Source: Dacryopinax spathularia (taxonomy: Eukaryota; Basidiomycota; Dacrymycetes; Dacrymycetales; Dacrymycetaceae). Taken from it: a stretch of 64,000 nt of DNA. The notes beneath the pieces are model-generated. The model searched no databases. It had not been told where the DNA came from and saw only the letters and a list, made by a program, of their open reading frames with translations. The stretch is taken from positions 1,054,001 through 1,118,000 of the forward strand of contig JBBPFI010000005.1 of assembly GCA_037974965.1 (NCBI GenBank), written 5' to 3'. Below are positions 63,204-64,000 of this stretch, one piece after another (position 1 is the first letter of the stretch; each line of letters opens with the position of its first letter). The position numbers and the translations under genes were made by a program.

Positions 63204-64000
63204 CGTTGGGAGAGGCGAGGTTGGATGTACGTCTCAGGGAAGAAGAGGCTGAGAGGTGCATGGGGCTACGTGGGGATGCGACGCTGGGCGTTGCTGCTTG
63301 GATTATCGGGGATCTTCTTCTTGTTGATGCTCTCGTCTGTTTGGTCTTCGACGTTGTTGTTGTTGTAACAAAAGAAAGCCGTCTGTATCGTTCACTGCCG
63401 ATAAGTCTCGGAGCTACATTCCAGGCCCAGTAGACTTGAGACAGTCGCGACACGCGCCTCGTCGACCCCTGTCATGGACGACCATCCTCCTCCTCCTCCT
63501 CCTCTTCTCGCACTCCCTGTTGCCATCCCTTCCAATGCATCAATCCTCTGCGACAGCAACTACCGTCCGTCTGTCCTCTGCGAGATGTCCAATTATCCAA
63601 CGATGAACGTCGCCGGAATTGGGATGAGTTGAACAGCGCTGGATCCCGACCGTCCGCCGATCTCGCTTTGACGGGGCTCAGGGGTTCATACCCCAACCGA
63701 TCCCCGCACAGGAAACGAGAAACGGATGTCTTGGTTCGGATCATGCATATTGCCAACTTAGGAGAATTTGAGGAGTGCAGATATTCCGAAAGAGCATGGG
63801 GGCCAGGAACATGAGGTGCGCACTACTTCCCAACCGCTTCCAGTACCGCTCTGACCTCCCTCCACGGCAGTCGTCTACGGGAAGGGATGCGAACGAAACC
63901 GTGCATTACCGCAAATCGTCGTCGGCTGCACAGCAGCCAGTTCCACATATTCTACACACCTACATACATGTGCCCCAGCCCTACAAGGGAAATGTCCGAA
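63204..64000. other. Window end, possible start of another gene
   Basis: A short frame 63474-63632 (MDDHPPPPPPPLLALPVAIP ... VAGIGMS, 52 aa) could be a small protein or a first exon, but no continuation was established before the window ends. The tcctcc repeat at about 63483-63510 is simple sequence. Nothing else recognised. Confidence 0.25.

Noticed and set aside
63660-63710. GGGGTTCATACCCC hairpin resembling a tRNA arm
   Set aside because: Only one arm is present; flanking sequence does not fold as a tRNA.
1-64000. CRISPR arrays, operons, Shine-Dalgarno sites, rRNA, LTR retroelements
   Set aside because: The sequence is intron-rich eukaryotic DNA. No direct-repeat array, reverse transcriptase, integrase or long terminal repeats were seen.

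Overview
The window is fungal nuclear DNA, most likely from an Agaricomycetes-type basidiomycete. Most genes are split by introns of about 45-60 nt with GT..AG ends. Several families typical of mushroom-forming fungi are present: a seven-helix membrane protein with the usual WLETVMYG opening, nucleotidyltransferase-fold proteins with an FHST..M / SLYP core, an arylsulfotransferase, and a secreted protein with a serine-rich tail. The species cannot be named from the sequence. All functions are read from motifs by eye; no database search was run.

Region 1 (1-3.6 kb) holds a hypothetical protein and an ASST-type arylsulfotransferase. Region 2 (about 4.7-28.2 kb) is a dense accessory island and the most interesting part of the window. 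At its centre is an apparently complete Helitron Rep-helicase gene (11380-17010, minus strand). Around it lie six genes of one family. Each has an N-terminal GRF-type zinc finger split by two introns at conserved positions, a variable linker and, where the end can be read, a C-terminal coiled coil. The island also carries a seventh, finger-less fragment of that family, two convergent nucleotidyltransferase-fold paralogues, a diverged SKP1-like gene that overlaps the helicase tail to tail, and three or four unrecognised genes. The outermost GRF genes both point inward, and short inverted repeats lie just outside them. I read the island as a candidate large composite Helitron-type element or a Helitron-seeded gene array, but its ends are not proven.

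Region 3 (28.2-43.6 kb) is a second accessory stretch. Five small secreted cysteine-containing proteins of one family (core W-[RK]-G-T-A-P-x-C, ending in or near a CC pair) are scattered through it. Between them lie a seven-helix membrane protein, a tail-anchored-looking protein built from five duplicated exons, and an allantoate-permease-type MFS transporter. An interferon-6-16/ISG12-like membrane protein follows.

Region 4 (44-64 kb) is mostly ordinary core genome: eIF2B alpha, an F-box-like protein, a large disordered protein with short linear repeats, a lysine-rich protein, an RWD-domain (Gir2/RWDD1) protein, a cyclin of the transcription (T/K) type, a secreted serine-rich protein with an internal duplication, a phytanoyl-CoA-dioxygenase-type enzyme, mitochondrial ribosomal protein bS21m and a hypothetical cysteine-rich protein. 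No CRISPR array, rRNA gene, convincing tRNA gene or retroelement was seen.
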